From Azospira oryzae (lineage in GTDB: Bacteria; Pseudomonadota; Gammaproteobacteria; Burkholderiales; Rhodocyclaceae), in assembly GCF_004217225.1 (NCBI RefSeq), contig NZ_SHKM01000001.1, forward strand, positions 1,588,137 to 1,652,136: a DNA stretch of 64,000 nt. Direction: 5' to 3'. Every line of letters begins with the position of its first letter. Position 1 is the first letter of the stretch. The notes beneath the pieces are model-generated. The model was not told where the DNA came from, did not search any database, and worked only from the letters and a program-made list of their open reading frames with translations. This document shows, piece after piece, positions 34,440 to 43,677 of this stretch. Both the position numbers and the translations under genes were made by a program.

Positions 34440-35609
34440 GTGCCTGCGCGATTCGACAACGGCATCACCGGCACCATCCTGCTGGCGGACGATTCCGCCC
34501 TGGACCGCCATCTGTTCACCCAGCTGCTGCAGCGCTACGGCCACACGGTGCACGCCGTGGCCGACGGGGCCCAGGCCCTGGCCGCCCTCGACGGCCTGCA
34601 GCCGGACCTGGTGCTGCTGGACATCCGCATGCCCGACATGAGCGGGCTGGAGCTGTGCGCCAAGCTCAAGGCCGACCCGGCCACCCGGGACATCCCGGTG
34701 ATTTTCATCAGTGCCGCCAGCGCCGTGGAGGACCGCATCCAGGCCTTTTCCTGCGGCGGCGTGGACTACATCGGCAAGCCCATCAAGAGCGAGGAAGTGC
34801 AGGCCCGGGTCACCACCCACCTGACCCTGCGGGCCCTGCGCCGCACCCTGGAACTGCGGGTGCAGGAGCGCACGGCGGAACTGGAAGTGGCCAACCGGCA
34901 CCTCAGCGCGGAGATCACCGAACGCCGCCGCATGGCCCAGGAACTGCTCGAATCCCGGCAGCAGCTGCGGGACCTGGCCGCCCACGGCGAAGCCGCCATG
35001 GAGCAGGAGCGCAAGCGCATCGCCCGGGAGATCCACGACGAGCAGGGCTCCCTGCTGACCGCCCTGAAAATGGACCTGACCCTGCTGCGACGGGAGCTGG
35101 GCGACGCCCCGCCGGCCATCGGCCAACGCCTGGACACCATGCAGCATCTGGTGGAGGAGGCGGTGCGGGTGATGCGCCAGGTGGCCTCCCAGCTGCGTCC
35201 GGCGGTGCTCAACCTGGGCATCCTGCCGGCCCTGGAATGGCTCACCGAAGAATTCCGCCAGCGCACCGGCATCGCCTGCCACCTGCTGGCCGGGGACGAC
35301 ATTCCCCTGGACGACAGCCGGGCCACCACCCTCTTCCGCATCGTCCAGGAATCCCTCACCAACGTCACCCGTCATGCCGAGGCCAGCCAGGTGGACATCG
35401 GCCTGAGCCTGGAGGCGGAGCACATCCGCCTGGAGATCGCCGACAACGGCAAGGGCTTCGACCCCAGCCAGGTGGGCGGCAACTCCTTCGGCCTGCTGGG
35501 CATGGGCGAGCGCCTGGAAGCCCTGGGCGGCAAGCTGCGCATCGACAGTGCCCCGGGCCGGGGCACCCGCCTGCACATCACCATTCCCCTGGCGGAGGAA
35601 CTGCCATGA
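34440..35609 (+). CDS. Hybrid: receiver plus NarX/DegS-type (HisKA_3) histidine kinase
   Basis: 389 residues from a GTG start with GGGAGG upstream. An N-terminal receiver (D61 in VLLDIRMPD) is followed by a coiled coil (about 130-185) and a HisKA_3 dimerisation domain with H199 in RIAREIHDEQGS. The HATPase ends it (RIVQESLTNVTRHA, NGKGFDPSQ, FGLLGMGERLEALGG). It has no membrane segment, so it is a cytoplasmic relay: its receiver could take phosphate from another kinase. It overlaps the NarL-type gene by four bases, and that protein is its evident partner. Confidence 0.9.
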   Translation: MPARFDNGITGTILLADDSALDRHLFTQLLQRYGHTVHAVADGAQALAALDGLQPDLVLLDIRMPDMSGLELCAKLKADPATRDIPVIFISAASAVEDRIQAFSCGGVDYIGKPIKSEEVQARVTTHLTLRALRRTLELRVQERTAELEVANRHLSAEITERRRMAQELLESRQQLRDLAAHGEAAMEQERKRIAREIHDEQGSLLTALKMDLTLLRRELGDAPPAIGQRLDTMQHLVEEAVRVMRQVASQLRPAVLNLGILPALEWLTEEFRQRTGIACHLLAGDDIPLDDSRATTLFRIVQESLTNVTRHAEASQVDIGLSLEAEHIRLEIADNGKGFDPSQVGGNSFGLLGMGERLEALGGKLRIDSAPGRGTRLHITIPLAEELP

Positions 35610-36235
35610 TCCGCATCCTGCTGGCCGACGACCACAGCATCGTACGCAGCGGCCTCAAGCAACTCCTGGCCACGGAAGCCGACCTGGAGGTGGCCGGCGA
35701 GGCCAGCCAGGGCAGCGAGGTCCTGACCCGGCTGCGCCAGGGCGGCATCGACCTGCTGCTGATGGACATGTCCATGCCCGGCATCAGCGGCCTGGACCTG
35801 ATCCGCCGCGCCCATACTGAAGCGCCGGAGGTCCCCGTCGTCGTCCTCAGCATGCACAACGAGAGCCAGCTGGTGTCCCGGGCCCTGCGCGCCGGCGCCA
35901 GCGGCTACGTGACCAAGGACAGCGACCCGGCCATTCTCCTGGCGGCCATCCGCAAGGTGGCCAAGGGCGGCCGCTTCATCGACCCGGCCCTGGTGGACGC
36001 CATGGTCTTCGGCGCCCCGGAAGAGGCGCCGCCCCACGAGGCCCTCTCCGACCGGGAATTCGAGGTGCTGCAGCTGCTCAGCCAGGGCCTGGCCCTGGCC
36101 GCCGTGGGCGAACGGCTGCACGTCAGCGCCAAGACCGTCAGCACCCACAAGACCCGCCTCATGCAGAAACTCGGCATCGACAACAATGCCGAACTGGTGC
36201 GCTACGCCCTGCGCCACGGCCTGGGCCGGCCCTAG
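35606..36235 (+). CDS. NarL/FixJ-family response regulator
   Basis: 209 residues: a receiver with D54 (LLMDMSMPGISG) and a LuxR-type helix-turn-helix (about 145-205: LSDREFEVLQLLSQG, VSAKTVSTHKTRLMQKLGI). It is coupled by an ATGA overlap to the hybrid kinase. Its target genes are unknown. The chemosensory operon that begins 250 bases further on, or the dct genes upstream, are candidates by position only. Confidence 0.93.
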   Translation: MIRILLADDHSIVRSGLKQLLATEADLEVAGEASQGSEVLTRLRQGGIDLLLMDMSMPGISGLDLIRRAHTEAPEVPVVVLSMHNESQLVSRALRAGASGYVTKDSDPAILLAAIRKVAKGGRFIDPALVDAMVFGAPEEAPPHEALSDREFEVLQLLSQGLALAAVGERLHVSAKTVSTHKTRLMQKLGIDNNAELVRYALRHGLGRP

Positions 36236-36396
36236 GCCCCGCCTCCGCCCTGTCGTTGCGCTGCCCGTTTTACGTCTTCCTCCCCGCTTCCTCCCCACCT
36301 CCTTCCTACTTCCCCCTCCCATCCCCGGCATGGCCGGCCCGCTGCCGCGGGCACTCCTCTTGTAGGGTTTACCTGACCCCCGAATCAGGCTTGCCC

Positions 36397-36423
36397 TAAG
36401 TCACATTCCGCCGTTGCCGACGG
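36397..36423 (+). promoter_or_regulatory. Candidate sigma-28 (FliA) promoter of the chemosensory cluster
   Basis: TAAGTCAC (36397-36404), an exact 11-base spacer and GCCGACGG (36416-36423) resemble TAAAGTTT-N11-GCCGATAA, most clearly in TAA and GCCGA. It lies 59 bases before the first gene. The rest of 36236-36481 is a long pyrimidine-rich stretch (about 36250-36325) with no coding signal. Confidence 0.5.
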
Positions 36424-36481
36424 CGGCGCTTTGGCGTCTGGCGTGAAATACACCCATCGCAGCACGCCACGGACAAGCGCC

Positions 36482-36841
36482 ATGAAAATCCTCATCGTCG
36501 AAGACTCGAAGCTGGTCAGCGAAAGGCTGCGCCTGGCATTCGCCGACCTGCCCCGGGTGGAAACGGTGGTCACCGATCGCATCGACATCGGCCTGCGCCA
36601 TTTCCGCCTGTTCCGCCCCGAACTGCTGATCCTGGACATCGAGGTGGCCGACGGCAGCGGCATGTCCCTGCTGGGCAAGGTGAAGCTGGAAGCGCCGGCC
36701 ACCATCGTCGCCATCTTCACCAACCATCCCGGCTTCCGCCGCCGCTGCGCCGCGGCCGGCGCCGATTTCTTTTTCGACAAGTCCTCCGACTTCGAACCCC
36801 TGGCCAGTACGGTGCGCCACCTGGCGGAGGCCCGGCAATGA
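36482..36841 (+). CDS. Stand-alone response regulator (receiver only)
   Basis: 119 residues, a CheY-like single receiver. D8 and the phospho-acceptor D52 ([13 protein letters not shown]), Thr in AIFTN and Lys in [10 protein letters not shown] are all present. It has no output domain, so it would act by binding a partner or as a phosphate sink. It is the first gene of the chemosensory cluster and is joined by an ATGA overlap to the receptor gene that follows. Confidence 0.85.
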   Translation: MKILIVEDSKLVSERLRLAFADLPRVETVVTDRIDIGLRHFRLFRPELLILDIEVADGSGMSLLGKVKLEAPATIVAIFTNHPGFRRRCAAAGADFFFDKSSDFEPLASTVRHLAEARQ

Positions 36842-37983
36842 GCGCCCCCACCACCTGGACCCCGCTCGGCCTGGGACTGGCCGGCGCCGCCTGGTCCCTG
36901 GGCCAGGGCGGCAGCACGGCCGGCGGCATCGGCGGCGCCCTGCTGCTGGCGCTCGCCGGGGCAGCCGGCGCCTGGTATGGCCGGCAGCACAGCCGCCTGC
37001 TGCAGGAACGGCTGGCCGCAGCCCTGGCGGCCGGTGCCCGGGGCGAGGCGGAGGAACGCCAACGCCAGGCGGGACTGACCGCCCAGGTGCACAGCATCGA
37101 AGGCCACATCCTGCCCATCTGGCGCAAGCAGCTGACCCTGGTCGGCGAGCAGACGGAAACGGCCATCGCCGCCCTCTCCTCCCGCTTCGCCGGCATTGTG
37201 GACGGCCTGGAAGCCAGCGCCCGGGCCTCCGACGCCTCGGTGGGCGGCAATCTGCTGCAGACCCTGGAGCACAGCCGCCGGGAACTGGACGCCCTGCTCG
37301 CCACCCTGGCCGGGCTGCTGGCCAACAAGCGCCGCATGCTGGAAGAGATCGGCCGCCTCGCCGCCTTCACCGACGAACTGGATGCCATGGCCCAGGGGGT
37401 CGGCCGCATCGCCGGCCAGACCAACCTGCTGGCCCTCAACGCCGCCATCGAGGCGGCCCGGGCCGGCGATGCGGGGCGCGGCTTCGCCGTGGTCGCCGAC
37501 GCGGTGCGGGAGCTTTCCAACGAATCGGCCGGCACCGGCCGGCGCATCGCCGACAAGGTGCAACTGGTCAACGAGGCCATCCACGGCGCCCTGCAGGCGG
37601 CGGACCAGGGCGCCCTGGCGGACGAGCAGGCCCTGGGCCAGGCCCAGCACTCGGTGGCGGGAATCCTCGAAGGCTTCCAGCGCGTCACCGGCGACCTGGC
37701 GGACACCGCCAACACCCTGCGCCGGCAGCACCAGGGCATCCAGCAGGAAGTGGCCGAATCCCTGGTCTCCCTCCAGTTCCAGGACCGCATCGGCCAGATG
37801 CTGGGCCACGTCCGCCAGGACATGGAAAGGCTGGAGCGGCACCTGGCCACCGGGCCGGACCACCTGGACGCCCAGGATTGGCTGGACAACCTGGCCAGCA
37901 CCTACACCACGGCCGAGCAGCACGCCGTGCATGGCGGCAAGAGCAGCCAGGCACCGGCCGACTCCGACATCACCTTCTTTTAG
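36838..37983 (+). CDS. Short methyl-accepting-type receptor with a CheZ-like C-terminal motif
   Basis: 381 residues. An N-terminal hydrophobic hairpin (about 8-50) has no periplasmic domain. A cytoplasmic coiled coil follows with the receptor hairpin tip ([20 protein letters not shown], then [13 protein letters not shown]). Beyond the signalling domain the chain reads [16 protein letters not shown]315-D316 and Q320 in QDRIGQ match the CheZ phosphatase motif QDLTGQ (D and Q four apart). It may therefore both signal to CheA and dephosphorylate a receiver; the second role is inference. It senses something cytoplasmic or membrane-borne. It overlaps the preceding receiver gene by four bases. Confidence 0.8.
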   Translation: MSAPTTWTPLGLGLAGAAWSLGQGGSTAGGIGGALLLALAGAAGAWYGRQHSRLLQERLAAALAAGARGEAEERQRQAGLTAQVHSIEGHILPIWRKQLTLVGEQTETAIAALSSRFAGIVDGLEASARASDASVGGNLLQTLEHSRRELDALLATLAGLLANKRRMLEEIGRLAAFTDELDAMAQGVGRIAGQTNLLALNAAIEAARAGDAGRGFAVVADAVRELSNESAGTGRRIADKVQLVNEAIHGALQAADQGALADEQALGQAQHSVAGILEGFQRVTGDLADTANTLRRQHQGIQQEVAESLVSLQFQDRIGQMLGHVRQDMERLERHLATGPDHLDAQDWLDNLASTYTTAEQHAVHGGKSSQAPADSDITFF

Positions 37984-37993
37984 GACCGCCCCC

Positions 37994-38362
37994 ATGGCAA
38001 AGACAATTCTCATCGTCGACGACTCCGCCTCCCTGCGCCAGGTCGTCAGCATTGCCCTCAAGGGTGCCGGCTACGAAACCCTGGAAGCCTGCGACGGCCA
38101 GGACGGCCTGAACAAGCTCAAGGGCCAGAAGGTGCACCTCATCATCAGCGACGTGAACATGCCGGTGATGGACGGCATCACCTTCGTCACCGAGCTGAAG
38201 AAGCTGCCGGAGCACCGTTTCACCCCGGTCATCATGCTCACCACCGAAGCCGGCGACAGCATGAAGCAGCGTGGCCAGGCGGCGGGCGCCAAGGCCTGGG
38301 TGGTGAAGCCCTTCCAGCCGGCCCAGATGCTCACCGCCGTGACCAAGCTGGTCATGCCCTGA
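37994..38362 (+). CDS. cheY: CheY-like chemotaxis response regulator
   Basis: 122 residues. D9/D10 and the phospho-acceptor D53 (LIISDVNMPVMDG), Thr in MLTTEAG and Lys in WVVKPFQP are present. It is the closest match to a true CheY in the cluster and would carry the signal of the CheA encoded two genes on. The gap to the receptor gene is ten bases. Confidence 0.92.
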   Translation: MAKTILIVDDSASLRQVVSIALKGAGYETLEACDGQDGLNKLKGQKVHLIISDVNMPVMDGITFVTELKKLPEHRFTPVIMLTTEAGDSMKQRGQAAGAKAWVVKPFQPAQMLTAVTKLVMP

Positions 38363-38372
38363 GGAGCGCGCC

Positions 38373-38687
38373 ATGGAGATGAAAACCCATTCCGCCGACG
38401 GCGTCATGCACCTTGCCCTGCAGGGCGAATTCACCATCTACGACGCCGGCATCAAGGACGAGCTGCTGGCCCTGTGCGCCGGCCCCCGGGTGGAGATCGA
38501 CCTGAGCCAGGTCAATGAGATCGACAGCGTCGGCGTCCAGCTCCTGCTGCTGGTCCTGCGCCAGGCCCAGATGCAGCAGCGCAGCCTGCGCCTGGTGGCC
38601 CTGCACCCGGCCGTCAACACCATGTTCGAGCTGTACGACCTGCACCAGACATTCGGTCTCGACAACAACGGGGAGCTGCCGTCGTGA
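38373..38687 (+). CDS. STAS-domain protein
   Basis: 104 residues forming a single STAS (anti-sigma-antagonist-like) domain. The usual phosphorylatable serine lies at S52 in NEIDSVGVQLL. Such proteins in chemosensory clusters are thought to be targets or modulators of the pathway. It overlaps the cheA start by four bases, so its supply is tied to CheA. No Ser/Thr kinase or phosphatase partner is visible here. Confidence 0.85.
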   Translation: MEMKTHSADGVMHLALQGEFTIYDAGIKDELLALCAGPRVEIDLSQVNEIDSVGVQLLLLVLRQAQMQQRSLRLVALHPAVNTMFELYDLHQTFGLDNNGELPS

Positions 38688-40903
38688 GTACCGATGACGT
38701 CCTGCAGACCTTCGTCGCCGAAGCCCGGGAACTGCTGCTGGGCATGGAGGATTCCCTGCTGGCCCTGGAACGGGACCCGCGGGACGGGGAGGCCATCTCC
38801 GCCACCTTCCGCGCCATCCACACCATCAAGGGCTCGGCCGGGCTGTTCAGCCTGGACCAGCTGGTGGCCTTCGCCCACGTGGCGGAAACCCTGCTCGACC
38901 TGGTGCGGGACGGCCGCGTCGCGGTGGACGGGGACCTCATCGCCCTGCTCCTGGAGTGCAGCGACTACCTGGGCTTCCTCATCAACCAGATCGCCGGCGA
39001 GGAGGTGGCCGACGCCGCCACCCAGGAAGCCCGCAGGCCCACCCTGCTGGCCCGTCTCCAGGCATGCATCGCCAGCAGCGTCGCCCCTTCTGCCTCCCAG
39101 GCCGAGAGCCCCCGGCAGGCCCCGCCGAGCGCAGTGCCGGCCGCCGGCGAGGTGGCGGACCCGGTGCATAACGATGCCTGGCACATCTCCCTGCGCTTCG
39201 GCCCCGAAGTCCTGAAGAACGGCATGGACCCGGCCTCCTTCCTGCGCTATCTCGGCACCCTGGGGGAAATCGCTCACATCACCACCCTGTGGCAGCAGAT
39301 GCCGGCGCCGGAAGCCATGGATGCGGAAAACTGCTACCTGGGCTTCGAGCTGGATTTCCGCAGCGAGGCCAGCCGGGAAGCCATCGACAGCACCTTCGAC
39401 TTCGTCCGGGACGACTGCCGCATCACCCTCCTGCCGCCCCGCAGTTCCATCGATGACTACCTCAAGCTCATCGCCGAGGCGCCGGAAGGGCTGGAGCGCC
39501 TGGGCGAGATCCTGGTGGCCAGCGGCGCCCTCAGCCAGGCCGAGCTGGAACGGGCCCTGGAACGGCAGCGCCAGGCCGCCCCGCCGGCCCTGGGGGAGAT
39601 GCTGATCCAGGAAGACGGCATTCCCGCCCCCGTGGTCCAGGCCGCCCTGGAAAAGCAGGCGAAGGGCCGGGAGAACCGCTCCGCCGCCACCCGCTTCATC
39701 CGCGTCGATGCGGAAAAGCTGGAGGACCTGATCAACCAGGTGGGGGAACTGGTCATCGCCGGCGCCTCCGCCACCCTGCTCTCCCAGCGTAGCGGCGACA
39801 CTGCCCTGATCGAGGCCATGGCCCAGGTGGGACGCCACGTGGAGGAGATCCGGGACCGGGCCCTGTCCCTGCGCATGGTGGAGATCGGCGAATCCTTCAA
39901 CCGCTTCCCCCGGGTGGTGCGGGACGTTTCCCGGGAACTGGGCAAGGACATCGAACTGGTCATCACCGGCGCCGAGACCGAGCTGGACAAGACCGTGGTG
40001 GAGAAGATCGGCGACCCCCTCATGCATCTGGTGCGCAACTCCATGGACCACGGCATCGAATCCATCGAAGAGCGCCTGGCCCGGGGCAAGCCGGCCCAGG
40101 GCCGCCTCAGCCTCCACGCCTACCACGAGTCCGGCAGCATCGTCATCGAGGTGGCCGACGACGGCGGCGGCCTGAAGCGGGACAAGATCCTGGCCAAGGC
40201 CATGGACCGGGGCCTGGTGGCGCCGGGCCAGGCCCTCACCGACCGGGACGTCTTCAACCTCATTTTCGAGCCCGGCTTTTCCACCGCCGAGCAGGTCACC
40301 AACCTCTCCGGCCGCGGCGTCGGCATGGACGTGGTCCGCCGCAACATCAGCGCCCTGCGCGGCAGCATCGACATCGAGAGCCAGGAGGGCGTTGGCACCA
40401 CCATGCGCATCCGCCTGCCCCTGACCCTGGCCATCATCGACGGCTTCCTCATCCAGGTGGCGGACAGCGCCTTCGTCCTGCCCCTGGACCTGGTGCAGGA
40501 ATGCATGGAACTGCCCGACGGGGAGCGCCTGCAGAGCCGGGGCCAGAGCAGCCACTACCTGGACCTGCGCGGCGAGGCCCTGCCCTGCCTGCGCCTGCGC
40601 AACCTGCTCAACCTGGAAGGGGAAAGCAGCCAGCGGGAGAACGTGGTCATCGTGCAGTACGGCAACCGCCGGGCCGGCCTGGTGGTGGACCGCCTGCTGG
40701 GCGAGTTCCAGACCGTGATCAAGCCCCTCGGCCAGATCTTCCGCCACCTGCGAGGCTTCTCCGGTTCCACCATCCTCGGCACCGGCGAGGTGGCCCTCAT
40801 TCTCGACGTACCCACCCTGGTGCACGACGCCAGCGGCCGGGAAGCCCGCTTGTTGGGCGAAAGCAACGCCGGCCAAGCCATCGGCAGCGAACAGCCTGCC
40901 TAG
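38684..40903 (+). CDS. cheA: CheA chemotaxis histidine kinase
   Basis: 739 residues from a GTG start. P1 holds the phospho-acceptor H46 (RAIHTIKGSAG). A long middle region (about 165-330) contains a P2-like fold and a helical stretch (LGEILVASGALSQAELERAL). P3 follows, then P4 with HLVRNSMDHGIE, DDGGGL and GRGVGMDVVR, and a C-terminal CheW-like P5. Receptors control its autophosphorylation, and it feeds CheY. Only one HPt domain is present. The cluster around it lacks cheR, cheB and cheD. Confidence 0.95.
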   Translation: MSTDDVLQTFVAEARELLLGMEDSLLALERDPRDGEAISATFRAIHTIKGSAGLFSLDQLVAFAHVAETLLDLVRDGRVAVDGDLIALLLECSDYLGFLINQIAGEEVADAATQEARRPTLLARLQACIASSVAPSASQAESPRQAPPSAVPAAGEVADPVHNDAWHISLRFGPEVLKNGMDPASFLRYLGTLGEIAHITTLWQQMPAPEAMDAENCYLGFELDFRSEASREAIDSTFDFVRDDCRITLLPPRSSIDDYLKLIAEAPEGLERLGEILVASGALSQAELERALERQRQAAPPALGEMLIQEDGIPAPVVQAALEKQAKGRENRSAATRFIRVDAEKLEDLINQVGELVIAGASATLLSQRSGDTALIEAMAQVGRHVEEIRDRALSLRMVEIGESFNRFPRVVRDVSRELGKDIELVITGAETELDKTVVEKIGDPLMHLVRNSMDHGIESIEERLARGKPAQGRLSLHAYHESGSIVIEVADDGGGLKRDKILAKAMDRGLVAPGQALTDRDVFNLIFEPGFSTAEQVTNLSGRGVGMDVVRRNISALRGSIDIESQEGVGTTMRIRLPLTLAIIDGFLIQVADSAFVLPLDLVQECMELPDGERLQSRGQSSHYLDLRGEALPCLRLRNLLNLEGESSQRENVVIVQYGNRRAGLVVDRLLGEFQTVIKPLGQIFRHLRGFSGSTILGTGEVALILDVPTLVHDASGREARLLGESNAGQAIGSEQPA

Positions 40904-40960
40904 ATTCAGCCCCACGACGCCACATCCACAGACCGATTTCTTCGCCCGAAGGAGCATGCA

Positions 40961-43132
40961 ATGACCCTCAAACAACGCCTCATCCTGCTGATCAGCAGCG
41001 CCGCCCTCGGCCTGATCGTCCTCGCCGGTCTCTCGGCCTACCAGATCGAGCGGGTATTCACCATCACCAACTATTCCAACGTCAACTCCCTGCCCTCGGT
41101 GCGGGTGCTGCAGGAAGCCTACGTGCCCCTGGCCAGCATTCGGGCCCAGGTGTGGCAGCACATCACCCTGGAGGACAAGGGACGCATGGCCGAGATCGAA
41201 GGCCGTATCAACACCAACATGGCCAAACTGGAAGACTCGCTGAAACGCTATGAGAGCCTGGTCTCGGACGAGAAGGACCGGCAGCTGCTGCGCGACGACC
41301 GGGACGCCCTGGAAGCCTACCGCCAGGTGCGGGAACAGACCATGGCCCTCTCCCGGGAGAACCGCATGGCCCAGGCCCGGGACTACCTGCTGGCCAACCA
41401 GGCCGCCTTCAACCGCATCAACGACGCTTTCCTCGCCCACCTGCAGTACAACCTGGACCTGGGCACCCAGTCCGCCAAGGAGGCGGAAAGCCTGAGTAGC
41501 GCTGCCGAATGGCAGTCCGCCGTTCTCAGCGGCATCACCCTGGTGCTGGTGGTGGGTCTGGGCATCCTCATCATGCGCTCCGTCTCCCGCCAGCTCGGCG
41601 CCGACCCCGCCATGGTGGCCGCCTGCGTCGATCGGGTGGCCCAGGGCGACCTGTCCCAGGACATCCCCCTGGAGGGAGTGGACAAGGATGCGCTGCTGGC
41701 CAACGTGGTGCGTATGCAGACTGCCGTGCGCAGCCTCATCGACGACATGAACCACATGAGCCGGGAACACGACCTGGGCGACATCGACGTCATCGTGCCC
41801 GTGGAAAAGTACCAGGGCGGCTTCCGCACCGTGGCGGAAGGGGTGAACAACATGGTGGGCGGGCACATCGCCGTGAAGAAGAAAGCCATGGCCTGCGTCG
41901 CCGAGTTCGGCAAGGGCAACTTCGAGGCCCCCATGGAACAGCTCCCGGGCAAGAAAGTCTTCATCAACCACGTCATCGAGCAGGTCCGCGCCAACCTCAA
42001 GGCCCTCATCGAGGACACCTCCACCCTGGCCACCGCCGCCCTCCAGGGCCGCCTGGAAACCCGCGCCAATGCTGAACGCCACACCGGCGACTTCCGCCGC
42101 ATCGTGGTCGGCATCAACGACACCCTGGATGCCATCGTCACCCCGCTCAACGAAGCCATGCGGGTACTGCAGTCGGTGGAGCAGGGCGACCTGACCCAGA
42201 GCATCAATGGCAACTACCACGGCAAGCTGCAGGACCTGAAGGACTGCGTCAATAGCATGGTGGGCCGCCTCAGCACCGTGGTCGCCGAAGTGCGTACCGC
42301 CGCCGACGCCCTCAGCAACGCCAGCGAGCAGATCTCCGGCACCTCCCAGGCCCTCTCTTCTGCCGCTTCGCAGCAGTCTTCCAGCGTCGAGGAGACCAGC
42401 GCCTCCATGGAGCAGATGAGCAGCTCCATCAACCAGAACACGGAGAACGCCAGCGTCACCGACGGCATCGCCAGCAAGGCCTCCACCCAGGCGGTGGACG
42501 GCGGCAAGGCCGTCACCGACACCGTGGCCGCCATGAAGTCCATCGCCGCCAAGATCGGCATCATCGACGACATCGCCTACCAGACCAACCTGCTGGCCCT
42601 CAACGCCGCCATCGAGGCGGCCCGGGCCGGGGACCACGGCAAGGGCTTCGCCGTGGTCGCCGCCGAAGTGCGCAAGCTGGCCGAACGCAGCCAGGTGGCG
42701 GCCCAGGAAATCGGCCAGGTGGCGGGCAACAGCGTCTCCCTGGCGGAACACGCCGGCAAGCTGCTGGACGAGATCGTCCCCTCCATCAAGAAGACCTCCG
42801 ACCTGGTGCAGGAAATCACCGCGGCCTCCAAGGAACAGGCCCTGGGCGTCGGCCAGATCAACAGCGCCATGTCCCAGCTGACCCAGACCACCCAGCAGAA
42901 TGCGGCTTCCTCCGAGGAACTGGCGGCGACGGCCGAGGAAATGACCGGCCAGGCCGAGCAGTTGCAGCAGCTGATGGGCTTCTTCAACACCGGTCACGGC
43001 ACCACCCAGCGCAACGTGCAGGTACGTGGCACCAAGAAGTCCGGCCAGGCACCGCGCCAGGCATCCCGGCAGGAAAGCTGGGAAAGCGCTTCTGCCGAAG
43101 TGGAAGCTGGCGGCGACTTCGTCCAGTTCTAA
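40961..43132 (+). CDS. Methyl-accepting chemotaxis protein with four-helix-bundle sensor
   Basis: 723 residues. TM1 (about 7-27) and TM2 (about 188-206) flank a helical periplasmic domain of the 4HB_MCP type. HAMP-like repeats (about 208-440, including [10 protein letters not shown] and [12 protein letters not shown]) follow, then the signalling domain with [17 protein letters not shown] and [18 protein letters not shown]. No CheR/CheB docking pentapeptide is seen at the end (GDFVQF). It would detect a small solute outside and control the adjacent CheA. Confidence 0.94.
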   Translation: MTLKQRLILLISSAALGLIVLAGLSAYQIERVFTITNYSNVNSLPSVRVLQEAYVPLASIRAQVWQHITLEDKGRMAEIEGRINTNMAKLEDSLKRYESLVSDEKDRQLLRDDRDALEAYRQVREQTMALSRENRMAQARDYLLANQAAFNRINDAFLAHLQYNLDLGTQSAKEAESLSSAAEWQSAVLSGITLVLVVGLGILIMRSVSRQLGADPAMVAACVDRVAQGDLSQDIPLEGVDKDALLANVVRMQTAVRSLIDDMNHMSREHDLGDIDVIVPVEKYQGGFRTVAEGVNNMVGGHIAVKKKAMACVAEFGKGNFEAPMEQLPGKKVFINHVIEQVRANLKALIEDTSTLATAALQGRLETRANAERHTGDFRRIVVGINDTLDAIVTPLNEAMRVLQSVEQGDLTQSINGNYHGKLQDLKDCVNSMVGRLSTVVAEVRTAADALSNASEQISGTSQALSSAASQQSSSVEETSASMEQMSSSINQNTENASVTDGIASKASTQAVDGGKAVTDTVAAMKSIAAKIGIIDDIAYQTNLLALNAAIEAARAGDHGKGFAVVAAEVRKLAERSQVAAQEIGQVAGNSVSLAEHAGKLLDEIVPSIKKTSDLVQEITAASKEQALGVGQINSAMSQLTQTTQQNAASSEELAATAEEMTGQAEQLQQLMGFFNTGHGTTQRNVQVRGTKKSGQAPRQASRQESWESASAEVEAGGDFVQF

Positions 43133-43143
43133 GGAGAATGGCC

Positions 43144-43662
43144 ATGAACGCACCAGTCACCGCCGCTCCCGAGAGGGAGACGGAGGCCCGCACCCAGTGC
43201 CTCACCTTCCAGCTGGGCAATGAGCTGTTCGCCGTGGGCATCCTCAACGTCCGGGAAATCATCGAGTACGGCCACCTGACGGTGGTGCCGATGATGCCCG
43301 ACTCGGTCCGCGGCGTGATCAACCTCCGCGGCGCCGTGGTCCCGGTGATCGACCTGCGCCGCCGCTTCGGCCACGCACCGACCGTGGTCGGACGGCGCAC
43401 CTGCATCGTCATCGTCGAGACCCCCACCGCCGAGGAAACCCAGGTGGTGGGCATCATGGTGGATGCGGTGAACGAGGTCCTGGACATCCCGGACACCCAG
43501 ATCGAACCGCCGCCGGCCTTCGGCACCCACCTGCGCACCGACTTCATCCGGGGCATGGCCAAAATGGACAAGGGTTTCATCCTGGTCCTGGATCTCAACC
43601 ACGTGCTGGCCGAGGACGATTTTCACGCGCTGGTCCAGGACAGCGAATGCGCCGCGGCCTGA
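43144..43662 (+). CDS. cheW: CheW coupling protein
   Basis: 172 residues with the CheW/SH3-like double barrel (FQLGNELFAVGILNVREI, then VRGVINLRGAVVPVIDLRRR). It bridges receptors and CheA. The second of two closely spaced ATGs is chosen because AAGGAG stands at the right distance from it. It follows the receptor gene within 11 bases. Confidence 0.95.
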   Translation: MNAPVTAAPERETEARTQCLTFQLGNELFAVGILNVREIIEYGHLTVVPMMPDSVRGVINLRGAVVPVIDLRRRFGHAPTVVGRRTCIVIVETPTAEETQVVGIMVDAVNEVLDIPDTQIEPPPAFGTHLRTDFIRGMAKMDKGFILVLDLNHVLAEDDFHALVQDSECAAA

Positions 43663-43677
43663 GCAGGGAGGAACTCC

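Noticed and set aside
36250-36325. Long pyrimidine-rich tract before the chemosensory genes, possibly a regulatory or triplex element
   Set aside because: Similar C/T-rich spacers occur elsewhere (for example 30686-30720), and no symmetry or motif supports a function.
37410-42650. Near-identical stretches at about 37420-37470 and 42580-42630 as a possible repeat element
   Set aside because: Both encode the conserved receptor hairpin tip; the likeness is functional, not a mobile or structural repeat.
38438-43153. Very long open frame on the minus strand opposite cheA and the receptor genes
   Set aside because: It is antisense to well-recognised genes, its translation is a Gly/His/Gln/Asp-rich mixture without domains, and such frames arise from the strong GC bias at third codon positions.
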